Of a stretch of 64,000 bases of DNA, positions 34,209 to 47,751 are shown piece by piece. The stretch spans positions 36,524,801-36,588,800 of the forward strand of contig OU744734.1 in the NCBI GenBank assembly GCA_916613615.1, in the 5' to 3' direction. Positions within the stretch are counted from its first letter, which is position 1. Each line of letters starts with the position of its first letter. The position numbers and the translations under genes are program-made. The stretch is from Steromphala cineraria (taxonomy: Eukaryota; Mollusca; Gastropoda; Trochida; Trochidae). The notes under the pieces were generated by a model, which ran no database searches, was not told the origin of the DNA, and saw nothing but the letters and a program-made list of their open reading frames with translations.

Positions 34209-34728
34209 TGAACCCTGTTAAGTGCTTATGTAAACGACTCGGTGTAACTGAATTTCGTCTGGGCTACTTAATAGAGCGCTCTTTGTGCACCATTGTCGAA
34301 ATACCTATGCAAATACAAATGTAATAAAATAAATCTTCATGTCAATTTTTTTCTTTTTTATTATTATTAAAGAGAACGTGATGCACATTCAAAAGAGGGG
34401 TAATATATCCTATCAATGTTGTTCTTGGTGGGGGTCCTTGGGAAATTTGTCCACCCTTTTGGTTTTGTTTCCCTTAAACTTCTCCCTGCTGCAGGCCGCA
34501 GGCACGGCCGAGACTTTAATTACTAATTGACACGTCATTGAAATTTGACCTTTTGACGTACAAACGACAAACGTGTGTGACAAAGTTCCGTAAATGTTGA
34601 AAAAGTTAATATTTTTCTAATCACAAATCAATTGCCTTTCTCGTGGTGAAATAATTATAAGGATAAAGTTTTCCGTTATCAAGAAGTTACGTATTAAAAA
34701 TATCGAACGTATTTTCAATAAGAAAAAC
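34209..34728. other. intergenic, nothing recognised
   Basis: Contains AATAAA-type words at about 34323 that could end the upstream transcript. No gene seen. Confidence 0.4.
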
Positions 34729-35513
34729 GACATCACTCCCGGGAAGCTGGTTCCAGCTAAAATGACATTGTACCGAGTTTTTGTTACTATTTTAAGTAAT
34801 GCTACATCTGTTCGCGAGTTTTATAAACACCCTCCGGTCATGTTTAGTGAGCGTACCAATGAATGTAAGCATATGTTATAAGATTAAGTTTAATTTCTTG
34901 TACAGTATTCATGTGGTAACAAATGCATCATGTCATTTTATGTATGAAAAATCAATTTAGTAAACTATAAATGGATTAAGCTTAATATATTGAATAAAAC
35001 CCTTGTAAAATCAAAATTATCATTCAAACTGTCGAAAATGAAAATGCACCATTTTCTTGAAGACCCAAGTTTCCTAAATTCTTTAAGACGTCATTCTTGG
35101 ATGACGTTTCTTAAAGATATTCACAAAATTCTAAAAATGGGGTGTTCCGACATTGGGCGAGTTATGCTCCGCAATATACCGAGTAGGATGTTCCGCTTAT
35201 GTACCGAGATCACATTTCTTTACTGAGGTATATGTCTACTTTTCGGGCAGATATCAAGTGTTTCTACTGTCAAAAACCCTTGAGAATTCAACTATTGCGG
35301 TTCAACACTGTATTGTTGACAACAATGAAGAAGAAATTGACTTTTTCAAGAAAGAAATACTTGTTTATCGTTCCATCCGATATGGAAAGAGAGGATGTGA
35401 TATGTCGTGTTCATTTGATGAAGAATTGGCAGATCCTAATACAAATAAGCTATCCCTGCCATTTTTCAATAGCCCTGCGAAAAAGTTCAGAAATCACAAA
35501 ACTAAACAGAAGA

Positions 35514-35628
35514 TACAGTGGCACAGGAACCCGATATTGTAAATAAAATGTAGGTAGAGGGGACGGGTCTTTCTTACCTACGTTTTACCTACATTTTATT
35601 TACAATATCGGGTTCCTGTGTACAGTGG
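35514..35628. mobile_element. 99-bp foldback MITE with exact 8-bp duplication
   Basis: CACAGGAACCCGATATTG at 35522 and CAATATCGGGTTCCTGTG ending at 35620 are the ends of an almost perfect palindrome (with ...TAAATAAAATGTAGGTA on each arm). It is flanked by identical TACAGTGG at 35514-35521 and 35621-35628. An 8-bp duplication and CA...TG ends fit the hAT superfamily. Confidence 0.9.
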
Positions 35629-35701
35629 GTGCCACAGCTACACATCACATTGACATCACAGAATAGTATATACTTTTACATGTACCTTTGCGATAATATT
35701 T

Positions 35702-36448
35702 CTAGCTCTTCTGGCCTGTAAGGCCCGATGGGCATATGTCATGTCATGATGTCCGACGTCCGTCCATCCATCTGTCCGTAAACTTCAATTCGTGCAGTTT
35801 CGACTTCTTCTCCAGGCCTAGAAAGCTGAAATCTTGTGAACAAACCCCTTGACTATTGAGAATTATGAATTGTAGCTGATAAGGGCCACAGGGACCACCC
35901 CCAAATAACCTATTTTCATGCTTATGGCATGGAATAATGTCTGGCGTCCGTCCGTCCGTCCATACGTAAACTGTGTGCATTTTTGACTTTTTCTCAAGAA
36001 GCATAAGGCCTAGAAAACTGAAACTTTGCTTACATACTCTTTGACTTGTGAGGATTTCAGATATAGTTTTGGTGGCTCTGTTCCCCTATTCTATTTAGGA
36101 CGACAGGGGCCACGCCCTTAAACCATATTCTTATTTTCTTCTCCAGTAGAAAAAGGCCTACATGAAAGGAAGCTGAAATTCTGATAGCTACTCCTTGGCT
36201 AATGCGGATTGTAATTTATATAATAGCTTTTGTGACCCTATGACTGAGACTCATTAAAAGGGCTTGGTGAACCTTTGGATCCTTAACCCTAAATTATGAA
36301 TTAAAATTTGAGCAATTATCATTTCTGAATTGATAACCGGTATCTGAAATCACATTGTCTTATTACCTGCTTTTAGGATTGTGACCTTGTGGCCTCTACA
36401 AATACAATTGAATATAAAGCCTGATGAGCTACCGAGCCAATTGCTCCT
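35702..36448. mobile_element. TAGCTCTTCTGG-type repeat, copy 2
   Basis: Starts CTAGCTCTTCTGGCCTGTAA and ends GCCTGATGAGCTACCGAGCC-AATTGCTCCTTTT. It has two CGTCCGTC blocks (about 35757 and 35946) and repeated AGGCCTAGAAA(G/A)CTGAAA words, so it is internally duplicated relative to copy 1. Confidence 0.75.
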
Positions 36449-37779
36449 TTTGGTTTCAATACATTAAGACATTTTGTTTCAAAAACTTGCAGGTAAGTAG
36501 CTAACATCTCAGATACGTGGGTGATACTTTCATTCAGTGTCTTAATTATTATTCAAATTTCTGCCATTATAAAACAACAAGGCCATGACTTAGAATAGCG
36601 GCATATGAGGCAGCTATACATGATTCGCTTTATCAAGTGCCATTCGTTAACTAATAGACTAAAACCACGCATGCACCATTATACATTCGATGTAAAGTTA
36701 CACATGTATGCAAATTTTACACACCTATGTAAAATGTGTAATGCGAACACAATTGCACACGTGAGTAATTTTGAACAAAGAGTAAATTTAAATCTAGCGA
36801 GGACGTGGTGCAAATGTAATTTTACACATTGCAAATCTACACTGTGTGTGTAAAAATTGTCATGCGAATGGCAAGCAAGTTTTCTCACATTTGAAGTAAG
36901 CTAAAATCATATAACAGTTTTATTCAAAAAAAGACCCAGAAAACAGAAAGCCCACGATGCTATATATGTAATCATATCTATGACGTGATATTTTAAAAGT
37001 CTTTTCTATCAGATGTTTTTTTTTTATTGTACGAAGATTTTATATGTCGTATCTATAAGATGTATTTTTAGGATAAATTGTTTGCGTTTTGTAAACATTT
37101 CTCAAACATTCTGAACTGAAACATTTATTTCAAATGGATGACGAAGTCCCTTTAACACCCCCTGACAAACTTGTTTATGTAAAATACTAATAATCTATAC
37201 AAAGTTTACTTATATCACTAATGTTCTTCTATAGGAATGCATATTGTTTCTCTGTTAACAGAGCTGGCGTCAAAATGTATACTCAGAACATAAATTTGGA
37301 AACTTGCTGTTTTTGTTTATAAACTACAAATATGGGCATGTGATACACTGTGATGTCCCCCGTCCCAACTTTTAATCGGAAAATGAAACAGACCCTACCC
37401 CCTACATGTATATGCATTAAGTTCAAACTGTGTCTTTGGAAACCAGAAAAACAACAACAGAATAACCAAAATACCAAAAGTCACAAATTCAACATTAGCT
37501 CTAACCACATACCAAATTTCGTAAAAATTATGGAACAGTTTTTGAAACGAAACGGAAGCATTTCGGAATCACGATAACACGGAACCACGGACGGTACTGA
37601 AAACATTATGTCTCCTGCAAAGCTTTACGGGGAACATAATAAGGAGAGCATATGATAAAACACGATTTCATTCTTTAGGAACAGATACTTTTATAACTGT
37701 TCAAACACACTGGATGCCAAAATCGCAATTTCATATTTTTGGACAGATTGTTGGGTACTTTTGATTACTAACGACAGTT

Positions 37780-38745
37780 AAGTTTTAAAATTTGTTTTCG
37801 GTATAATGCATTTCATTTGACTGATTAATTCTCTTATCGGACATGTCGTGGGAGGTTTTTGAATAAAAATAATATCAATAAATGAAATTTGTAAAAGAGG
37901 ATTTCGCAAACAAAAAATGATCAATTTAAGTTTTCTTACGGGGAAATCATGTAAGTATGTTCCAGTCATATCAATCACTGATGGGTTAAATTATCTTGCA
38001 ATTTGGTTTCTTTTGGACACTGGTTTACCTCTGTATTGACTCCATGACTCAAAGTAATCATGGACGTTTTGCATATCTGGCAATGGTGTTTGACTATTGT
38101 TGATACACACGATTGATTTCAATGAGGATAATCACTTATATATTTCTAAAAAATCAGGCAGGATAATAAATTAGAGAATGTAACTATTGTCTAAATTGTA
38201 TTGATGTGTGCAGGCTTTAGTTTCAATACCATGCAAATGCAGTTGCTTTATATTATTTGATATGTGACACAATCATAATATGTCAGTCTGCCTTTTAAGA
38301 TTTCAGTTTCTGAATCTATATATGGTCATAATCAGTCACTATACCAATATACTTATGTCTTTTTTCAAACTCTTACCAGTTTTATGTTTGTATAGATGTT
38401 TCCAAAGAATGATGGTTTGCAGAACCGCAACCAAAATAAGTCTCCTTAACAAAGATCTACTTGAACACGCGTGAATGCAACTTTTGTAATCATTTGTCAG
38501 ATATATTATTTAACACCTTTACTAATTGACTGGGAATTATAGCCGACTTTAAATGTTCAGCTGCATACCATAAGTTTCCGTTGCTTGTGTATCTTAGTGC
38601 AATTATCATGTTATTTGGATTTTGTTTGGACGTCAATAAAATAACTCCAGGAGCTCTGACAAAGGATGACCAATTTTCCATGTATAAAATAATCATTCTC
38701 AACCCATATATCGCGATCGTCTCGTCAATGGTTCTGAATGTTGAT
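37780..38745 (-). pseudogene. decayed coding-like fragments inside the 5.5-kb element
   Basis: On the minus strand, about 38745-38490 reads open with a protein-like composition (STFRTIDETIAIYG..., ENWSSFVRAPGVILLTSKQN, MIIALRYTSNGNLWYAAEH). About 38075-37780 reads HDYFESWSQYRGKPVSKRNQ, a stop, then DMTGTYLHDFPVRKLK and PIRELISQMK. The open stretches are separated by stops and frame changes. Not recognised; possibly the remains of this element's own protein. Confidence 0.35.
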
Positions 38746-40279
38746 ATTTGGCATGGTTGAATAAATAGAAGGGGTCAAATTCTTTTAAATTCCGATTTTC
38801 TTGAATGTCCATTAAAATATTCCATAAAGAAGTTGTAAGATAAAAATCAGCACAATTACCATGCGTTAGTGCAGAAGAATAAATATGACTTGGATCTAAA
38901 ATTAATGATCACTTATTTTAGAGACAAAAATAAAAAATAGCGTTTTCGAAATATAGACCCCTATTCACTTCAATGTCCTGCCAAACTTGTAACGCTTATC
39001 TGTTTGGCAAAACACACAAATTTGTAAATGCAATCTGATTTTTAACTCACGTCGTGAAATTTCAACACTATTTGTTTCGTTTTTGCAATTCTATGATGCC
39101 TTTTAGTCAATAAAAATCATATGATATTTGCACAACACGTAGGTAAATGAACAAACGTAAGATACGCAGCTGTATATTGTATTTCATGCACAATGCAATC
39201 TGATCTGCAAAAGAAACTGATCACTTGAGTAGTATAAAAATTGTATTCGCCATCTTAAATATGTGACATCTTTGATTAAGTAACTGTCATTATAAATCAT
39301 AACAGCATTGATGAACATAAACACATAGTATAGCTCTGTTATTGTTTGGTAAGATTTATTTGTTTAAAGTAGAAAGGGGTAAAATAAAAAAGTTACATCA
39401 ATGTGAATGACCCCTTTATGCTTAAACAGGTGTTAATGTGTGTAAAACACGGAACATTTGTTGATTTTTGCGTACAATGTATCGTAAGAATCGATGCACA
39501 TTTTTACTTTGTCAGCGAAGTTAAGATTGTCATCAAAAGTCTCATTATGAGTTAATTTCACATCTGTATTATCCTTAGATAATGCTTTCTTAGTAGTGGT
39601 TGTATTTGCACCGGCAGAGATATTTGGATTTGCGATTAACGCCTCATTTTTATGTTTTTCCTACTCAGAAAGTTCTTCTATGGTCACCTCCATCTCCTTT
39701 GACACATGCAAGCTCCTTTCATCTGTTGAAATTTCTATCAAATTCATTTCTAAATCTGAGAAGTGAATGTATTGTATTAAGGAACTCACGAAACAGCGGA
39801 GCGTACTCGGTAAAGCAGCGGAACTACAACTCCAATACTCGGTAAAACGTCGCAACGTTTTTTCAGAAGATTCAACTGACAATTACAATTAAAATAGAGA
39901 TAAATTACGCGATCAATTGAATTTATTTTATATGATAGGTCAATATGGAATTAATATATCGGTATAAAATCTTGGTTTCTAAACTTGAATGACAGAAAGG
40001 CAAATTTCACTGTTTTCATGACAAATTTATCACTGATAATTAATTTCATCCTAAAAGCTTCATTGATATTCATAGTAAATTTGAGTAGTTATAGAAGAAA
40101 TATTTGGGTATGTATTTCACTATCTATTTCGAAATGTAAAAATGTTATTGACACGCAATACATAATTTCCTGTTCGCTACCGCAGATAAACTCGGGTACA
40201 GATGTAGCATTACTAAAAATAGTAACAAAACTCGGTAAAATTTCATTTTAGCTGGAACCAGCTTCCCGGGAGTGGACAT

Positions 40280-41815
40280 GCAGGTGCGTGTTTTACACTT
40301 TTGGCGCTCCAAACAAAAACTTCAAAACAATCCAGCAGGCAGAAGGTTAAAGATCAATTTTCATACTTGTATGCGGTTCGGGATGAAATTTAGCTATTGA
40401 GAACATAAATACATGTACATAACTCGGTGGAAAAATCTTTCGTCAAAATTTTGATATCACATTTACATATTTTTATCTCCTTTGTGGTCCGATTTTCAAA
40501 TGAACTTTGGTCCGATTTTCCCCCGGTTGGTCGCAAAATTTGGAAAAATACAAGGAAAACAGTAAAATTACTTTTTAAAATATTGAACTCTGAAAATGGG
40601 TCTTTTACTTTCAGACAGGTAGGAAAGTAAGATATTTCTTGTTTTCAAACCATTGAATCGACAAAAATGAACCCCTCAGCTGATCTAGGAACAACACCAC
40701 CCAATGTAGACATGTCGCCTTATAAAAACAAAGTTTCCGTTTTAGCTTTCAGTCAATAAACATACCTTCATTAATAAAATAAAATAGATAAATACAATAT
40801 TCTTTGAAGTAATAAACCATGTTCATGTGTCTTTTTTTCGGAATTCATTTGAATGTTTGTATAAGAAAACAGATGTGTTTTAAGAGTCAGTTCACATGAT
40901 TTTTCGTCATATACTGTTATGTTTTGATACCCAGTGACATGTACATATATTTCTAAAAACAGCGCTCGAGACATATATATCGTGACATTGACCTTACCTA
41001 CTATTATCGTTCAAAAACAGCGTTAGAAATACATATATACACAAACAGCTACCTACATCATTAGTATTTATTATACTCTTAAGGAATTGGGTTTTGAAAC
41101 TGAGCATATACGTGCTATAACTATCATAAAGTGCGACTATGTAGGCCAGTACATAATATTTTCAGGTAATAATTTTTAACAGCTGAGTGCTATGTGGAAG
41201 AAATGCCCGTCCACAACACAGAGACCGGCTTATATATACCCAGCAACGACTTCGGTCTCGCTCGGGTGATAAAAGTAAACTATGACACACTTCTTTGGAT
41301 AATAATTTCTAATTATGCTACACTGAGTGAACGGAGTCTTGAATTTCTCAATGACACGACGTAACGACATCTGAATGACATATTTGCTTTACGCCGTAGA
41401 AAATTCAATTACATTTCATTCTTTCTCTTTCTGTTGAATGCAGTGTCGTGATTTTTTAATATACATATCCTGTAACTTTTTAAATGTGTTTCTTTGTATG
41501 TTACATATTATATTGTACAAATCCTGTCCAAGTCACAGGCAGAGATATTTATATAGGGGTAACTCTGTTTATCGATCCCCTTTTCCTGTACCGTCTGGAA
41601 ATACAGTTTAAATCAGTTGTTGGCCGGCTATGCGCACACTGTGATATGATTCTTAGTTCAGTGACCGTAAGGCAAATATTAAATCTTAGTGCAATCTACA
41701 AGGGCCCCGTTGACAGAATATTCGTAATATCACCTCACATGTGACAAATCATCATTTTAGAAGGAAAAACCACACTGTGTTGTCTTAGTTGAAGACATGG
41801 ACACTCCCCTTACGT
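40280..41815. other. intergenic, nothing recognised
   Basis: AT-rich, no supported gene. Short frames at 40427-40630 and 41484-41744 lack homology or splice support. Confidence 0.4.
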
Positions 41816-41819
41816 AATT

Positions 41820-42130
41820 AGATGAATGGAATGAAATGTACATGAAATTGACATCACAGACCGGAAATAGGATATTCTGGTTTACAAAATCACATCGTGT
41901 TTTCTTCGTTGTATAATGAAATGTACACAAAATTTACATAATAGGATGGATAGAGTGACTGCAATGTACATGAAATTGACATCACAGACCGGAAATACAT
42001 GTATGATATTCTGGTTTACAAAATCACATCGTGTTTTCTTCGTTGTATAATGAAATGTACACAACACTTACATAACAGGATGAATAGAGTGACTGCAATG
42101 TACATGAAATTGACATGACATGATTGACAA
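41820..42130. repeat. ~133-bp tandem repeat, about 2.5 units
   Basis: CAATGTACATGAAATTGACA occurs near 41961 and 42095 and in a variant form near 41830. GGTTTACAAAATCACATCGT occurs near 41879 and 42013. Confidence 0.85.
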
Positions 42131-42787
42131 GGAATATTCTGGTCCACTAAACGATATATGTCCCCATCAATCACCTACCTATATACAAGACCGATCAATA
42201 ATATCACCTGACAGTCGTGACGCGGCCCAGTCAGCAGAGATTTAGATAATTACATCGTTACCTTTTACTTATATTATTACGCCCGGAGCCTTATGGACGT
42301 GCTAATATCATGGGGAGATATCGCTTTTAACTTATGAGATTTAAAAGGCGATTTTTAACTGAGCATTGGCGCGGTTTGATCGATGTTTACCAGACCGCGA
42401 AATGAACATTAATAATATCTCTTACAATAAAAGTTTTTAAATTGAGGATCGTGAGTGTATATGAAGTAGATACGCAAATTATAACGAGATTTATGATTCG
42501 TGGTATTGCGCCGCTTCAATAGTATTTCGCTTCGGTCATGATGTTACTGCTGTCATTTCATCGAGAATTACCGACTTTTGCTAGAAAAGGATGATTTTAA
42601 TCCTAATTGCTTTTGTGCAGTGACAAAATGAAGGTACATAATAGAGACGCGATTTTGATCGAAAATCGGATAATCGGTTCAGTTGGTCAAACGAAAGCTT
42701 ACGTTTGGAAACTAAACTAATTTAGCAGTAAATAGTTTGATACGTTATATTTCTAGTATCCATATCGATTGTATCTCGGCTTTAGCA

Positions 42788-42836
42788 AATCAAATTTGAT
42801 TTGATTTGATTTTGATTTGATTTGATTTGATTTGTA
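42788..42836. repeat. GATTT pentanucleotide microsatellite
   Basis: About nine copies of TTTGA/GATTT, one interrupted. Confidence 0.9.
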
Positions 42837-43330
42837 TCTCGGCTTTAGCGTATATAAGGGTATATAAGATTGCTACTCAACAGCTTTAAAGGGTCTCTTT
42901 TAGATTATAATGGAAAACAAGTATTTATCATCTTTTTGTAACTTCGGAGGAGTAACTGAGATGGTTTTTATCTATACCATCATATATAACGTAAAGGTTT
43001 GTGTCAAAGCCATACAATAAACCACGACAGGCTCATTTGCTGCTGGGGGAATCTTGAAAAATTAATTTCTGAAATTTTACAAACCCGACTTTATATTACT
43101 TTTTAAAAAGGTCGTTAATTGTCATTTAAGAGCAACCACTTAACGTACCCTTTTCTGTGTCAAAATAATTTTCGACTGTTTCGTTTTTGTAGGAGATGAT
43201 GAGGTTACGAAAATATGAATATTTGGTGTGATATCCGTCACAGGGGTTCGATTTGCTGCTTTGATCTTGTATAAAAACTTAAAAAATAAAATCTTGAATG
43301 TGTGCACTTACAATGTATATATCGCCTTTT

Positions 43331-43790
43331 AAGCTAATTTTGCCTGTAAGGCCCGATGGGCTTATGGCATGGCATGATGTCCGGCCGTCCGTCCATCCGT
43401 CCGTAACTTTGTGGAATTTTGACTTCTTCTCAAGAACCATAAGGTCTAGAAAGCTGAAATTGGGTGTACCGACTCCTTGGTTAGTGAGGATTATAATTTG
43501 TAGCTTTAGTGGTTAAGCATAGGGATACAGTGTAGCTTTGGTGGCTCTGGGGCTCTAATGAGGGCCACTGGGGCCACACCATTAAAACCTATTTTCATTT
43601 TCTTCTCCGGAAGCATAAGGCCTAGAAAGCTGAAACCTGGTGTAAAGACTCCTTGGCTAGTGGGAATTATAAATTGTAGCTTTGGTGGCCCTCTGGCCCC
43701 TACTAAGGGGGAAACCACATTGGCAACACCCGTAAGCAAAATCAAATGTAAAGCCTGATGAGCTACAGAGCCAATGGCTTTATTTTTGCT
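43331..43790. mobile_element. TAGCTCTTCTGG-type repeat, copy 3 (left end altered)
   Basis: Contains CCTGTAAGGCCCGATGGGCT, GTCCGTCCATCCGTCCG, AAGGCCTAGAAAGCTGAAAC and ends GCCTGATGAGCTACAGAGCC-AATGGCT. Confidence 0.75.
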
Positions 43791-45470
43791 TACACATATT
43801 CCAAATTTGAACAAGATCGGTTAAGAAATAAAGACATTAGAAAAATCTATACCTGTTATAAAGAGAGGACTCTTCGGTTGCTAAAACAAGGACCATCTTA
43901 ATTCTCAAACCTGAACGAAAACCGGACACGCCATTTTTGTAACGCACCGTTCAATAAAAACCACCTTTATTCACACAAAAAAGGATTTAAATCGTAATTT
44001 ATTCTTTTGACTTTCCCAATTTTTTTAAGGTCTCACTTTGAAAACTAACCCTTCTCTATTATCAGTTGCCGGGTGATGCTCTTGTCTTTGAAAATAGTAT
44101 CATTTGAATCAACCGATTTAATTTGCTACATGTAAGACTAAAAAAACAATTCAGATATAAATTTTATTCAGAAGAAGAATAATACAAAGTATACAAGATA
44201 CATCACGTTTCTTTGTTGACCTTTTGTGTAAAAAATTAAGAGTAACTTTTTCATCAACTTCATAAATAGTAACAAAAAAGGATAAATTAAGAAGGGGACT
44301 TTGATATAACAAAACATAAATAATTGTTAAATAGTTGATTAAAACACTGAAATGATGTTAAAATTTAGAGCAAGTGTAATATATTGAACTTTAAATCTAT
44401 GATGTACAATTTGTAAAAAAACAATCAGTGTAAAAATTAATAATGAAATTTATATAAAATGAAAAAATATACACCAGATTTTATATTCTTTCTTACGTTC
44501 AAAACGTTTCGTCTTTTAATACAGTGAAGTGTCCACAAGTTTGTTCACCAATTTCCCTGAAAAAAATATTTTAAAATATCCATCATTCGATAGACTGTTA
44601 TCTAGTCTCGCTTTTCTATTTTGAAACATGATTAAGGTAAAAAATTACTAGTGAACAAATGCCAAAATGTGGATGACAGGGTGAACAAACTTTTTGGATA
44701 TAGAGGTAAATATCATAAAATATTAATATATACTTCAGATCTAAGATAACTTATCAATATATAACATAGTTAAATGTGCACTTAATTGCATTTTACATTG
44801 CGGCCTTTCATTCGTTATTTTTCGAGATGCTTTGTCGACTTAAGTTTCAAGACCCTGAAATTTACACCAATAAGAACATTTAAACTAAAATATGTTTACA
44901 TCCAAAAGTCTGTAAAATAAGTCTTAAAGAATTCATAATTTCAAATTTAAGCAATATGAGGATTTCACCTATTCCTTTCTTAACGTTTGCTCTCTATATG
45001 CTCAGTTCAGTTCAAAAATAATTTGTATACAAAGTATGAATTCTTTTCTCGTTAGCATTGTTATGTGCGAACTTTACTGACGTCAGAAGGTGTAATTTTT
45101 GTACCATTGAATTCTGTAACCAAAGGTAGCACTGCTTGCTTTGTTGACGTCATCAAGCGTACAAAAAACTTCAAAATGCAATATGGTTTCTGAGTCTTAA
45201 AAAATCGTGTCAGATTTGTTTGTCAAATTCTGTAAAATAAAATGGAAACAATACGTCGTCTCCATAATAAATGAATATATCAATATTGGCATATGCTTTG
45301 GATCATTGCAAACGATGCCAACGTTATTTCATCAATTTTACGTATATCAACAATTGCATTGTATACAACTGAATTGAACACGAAAAATCCAATCCAATTC
45401 TTAAGCATTCCAAAAAATGACCATTTGCAGGATTTTTGGATTGGTAACGCTCGTGATCCCCCTTCCTAAA
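43791..45470. other. intergenic, 3' region of the minus-strand gene
   Basis: AT-rich. The part next to 45471 would hold the 3' untranslated region of the small secreted-peptide gene. No gene recognised. Confidence 0.4.
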
Positions 45471-47366
45471 TCATTTCCCAGTCAGTCCCCCTTCGTTGCC
45501 AAAACCATATTGGGGATTGTGGGGGTTGTGGCTTTCTTTCCCCATACCGGCGTGGTACCAAGAATACGCGACTCCTCGCATCGACCTCGCGCGTCGGGAG
45601 TGCGCAGGAGCTGTAAGGAGAGAACATTGTACAATGATTATGTAGATATCAGAGATCATTTCGTGTTGCTAATGGCTAAAATTTGCATAAGCGGCAGTAA
45701 AGAACTCACACAATACATTTTCGTGCGCATTTAAATAAACAAAAAGCTAAAATCATTGAAAATAGTTCGAACCAACACTCGTACATCTATTTATTTCTGA
45801 TCTGAGTTCAGCTCCATAGACATCGTGCCTGTGATCATGTACTTACATCAATTCATACTGAGGACCACTGGTTGGTTGATTTTGATAACTCATATTATTT
45901 CACTCCTGTTGAATATATCGCTGTTTAATAAATCTACAAAGTAATTAAACATTGTGTTATAACATCGCGGGCTGACCGAATGATATTAATCATGATATCA
46001 CAATATCGCTTTCGCTCGTTAAATACCAAACCATTCACTCATTTAATAAAAAATGTTATTAAACGGGACGTTTGGTATTCTCTATGTATCAATTTGTAGT
46101 GACAACTTTATCATCGCAATGTTGCTGTCTTGCTGTAGTGCAAATATCGCCTGGTAAACAAACATTACTCAGGTAAGTAACACAGATGTGTACGAGTAAT
46201 AGATTATATCTTATTTCAATGAGATTGAAATAAAGATACTTAACTAAATAATCCTTCTTAAATCTATTATAATATATACTACTTAAAATAGGATGAATAA
46301 GAGGATGAAAAAGGAAAATAGCGACAAAGAACGGATATGTGAATACACTGCCAAAAGGGAATTATAATTTAGAATTAGAATTACAATTTACAATTAGAAA
46401 TGCGATTTTTATAAATCATGGAGGATTTGGTTGTTTGATAAATAATGAGATGAGGTGCATTTTAATCCAACAAAAGATACAAACATATTGTTAACGAAAA
46501 TTACAAACGAAAAATTGAAATTGAAAATTTGAAAAGCGAAAACAACTGGAATACGTTTAGGTGAACTTCAACTCAGTCGAGATTTATTTTTAAAAATATA
46601 TGAAATCTGAACACTAACTGTAGTGTTCTTTACTACAACATAAAAGACAGATTGCAATCTTAAAAATGTAGCTGCGAAAAAATACCAGGCTTCAATTGCA
46701 ATTACGAGATTAAACTGATAGGGTTTCGGACAAGGATGCACACTTACTCCAGTTTTATTTATTATGTCATAAACAACCACTTGAACAACATGGTCTTGTT
46801 GTTTGAAAAGAATAATGTCGCTCAAAAGTAAGGAAGCGATGTTATCTTATGTCTTATATTCATAGCTTCATCACTTTTTTTTGTAATGGACCTTTTATGA
46901 CCGCATAAACTATGATTAAATTCAAGATCTTTACGAAATACAAATGGTTAAAATCTGTTTATTTTAAACATAAAATCAAAACCATTAACATTCTGTTGTA
47001 TTCAAATACATTACGGTGTTACATGTACGTTCATATGTTAATTCGCATAAAGTCAATTTCATGCATAAGAAATGTAAACAATAAGTAGTATACAAAAGGT
47101 AGTAAATGTTTGTTTATTGAAAAAAATCAAAATGGAAAAATAATTTTTTTTAAATCAGAAAATTTGAAATTCACCTTTTGACACGTTTGTATCATCAAAA
47201 TTTGTTTGCATCGATATTTTAATTAGATCCCCTTAAATTACAGTCTCAAGAAATGTGTATAAGAACAGGGTGATAAATAAATAAATTAATACTTACTACA
47301 TTCACTGTCTTGTGGGGCTGTCAAAACCAACAGGACAAAGACGATTGCGAAAACTGCCAATTTCAT
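45471..47366 (-). CDS. secreted Gly/His/Asn/Tyr-rich small peptide, 69 aa
   Basis: Coding exon 1 is 47366-47297 (ATG to donor TGTA|GTAAGT) and exon 2 is 45610-45471 (acceptor CTCTCCTTACAG, stop TGA). They join in phase to 69 aa. Residues 1-16 are a strong signal peptide core (MKLAVFAIVFVLLVLTA), followed by PQDSEC. The mature part starts basic (HSRRARSMRG) and continues as a Gly/His/Asn/Tyr-rich tail (YSWYHAGMGKESHNPHNPQ, YGFGNEGG). RRAR-Ser resembles a proprotein convertase site, so a mature peptide of about 38 residues could be released. There is one Cys only.

An acceptor (CTGATTACAG) about 20 bases upstream of the ATG implies a non-coding first exon, probably near 50870-50970. The exon 2 region is GC-richer than its surroundings. 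The alternative downstream exon at about 46825 gives a stop after 18 codons and is less convincing. No family recognised; host-defence, neuropeptide or matrix peptide are all possible. Confidence 0.6.
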
Positions 47367-47751
47367 CTTGTGTAGAACCTTTGTATACTGTAATCAGAAG
47401 GAAGTATATTACAAAAGGGTAGAAATATATTATAATGATTAGATATTCATTATGTACTAAGTGCAAATGAATTAGGTCAACCTAACAAATTATTAAATAT
47501 TTGTACAGAGTTACGTTAAAATGTAATATTTTGAACGCTCTTTTTTTAAAATATGACTCGTGAAAAGTGACGATATTACAATCATGAGAACTCACCAACT
47601 CAATAAAAAAAGTTATTATCCATAAGTCGTGTTCATATCTTAAATTCAACTTTTGTAAAGAAAGGTAGATGAAAATATAGTTTGCATTATGTAATATGAA
47701 ACATAAAATATTAAGTTGAAGAATTTGTTTGTATTTCACTGATTTTGTTAT

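Larger units (their letters stand above)
34734..40274. mobile_element. 5.5-kb terminal-inverted-repeat element with 5-bp duplication
   Basis: CACTCCCGGGAAGCTGGTTC at 34734 and its complement ending at 40274 begin inverted repeats that remain recognisable for about 90 bp (both arms contain AGCTAAAATGA, TACCGAGTTT and TAATGCTACATCTG). The flanks are GACAT at 34729-34733 and GACAT at 40275-40279, an apparent 5-bp target duplication. No intact transposase was found. Short frames at 34990-35546 and the decayed coding-like stretch on the minus strand at about 37780-38745 may be remnants. A second foldback (35522-35620) and a TAGCTCTTCTGG repeat (35702-36448) are nested inside. Confidence 0.8.

Noticed and set aside
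34990..35546. Three overlapping plus-strand frames near the left end of the 5.5-kb element
   Set aside because: They overlap in different frames, one runs into the 35522 foldback, and none shows a recognisable motif.
46568..46825. Minus-strand 85-codon frame as exon 2 of the 69-aa peptide gene
   Set aside because: Its acceptor (CTTACTTTTGAG) would place it in a phase that stops after about 18 codons with no export-peptide character; exon 45610-45471 fits better.
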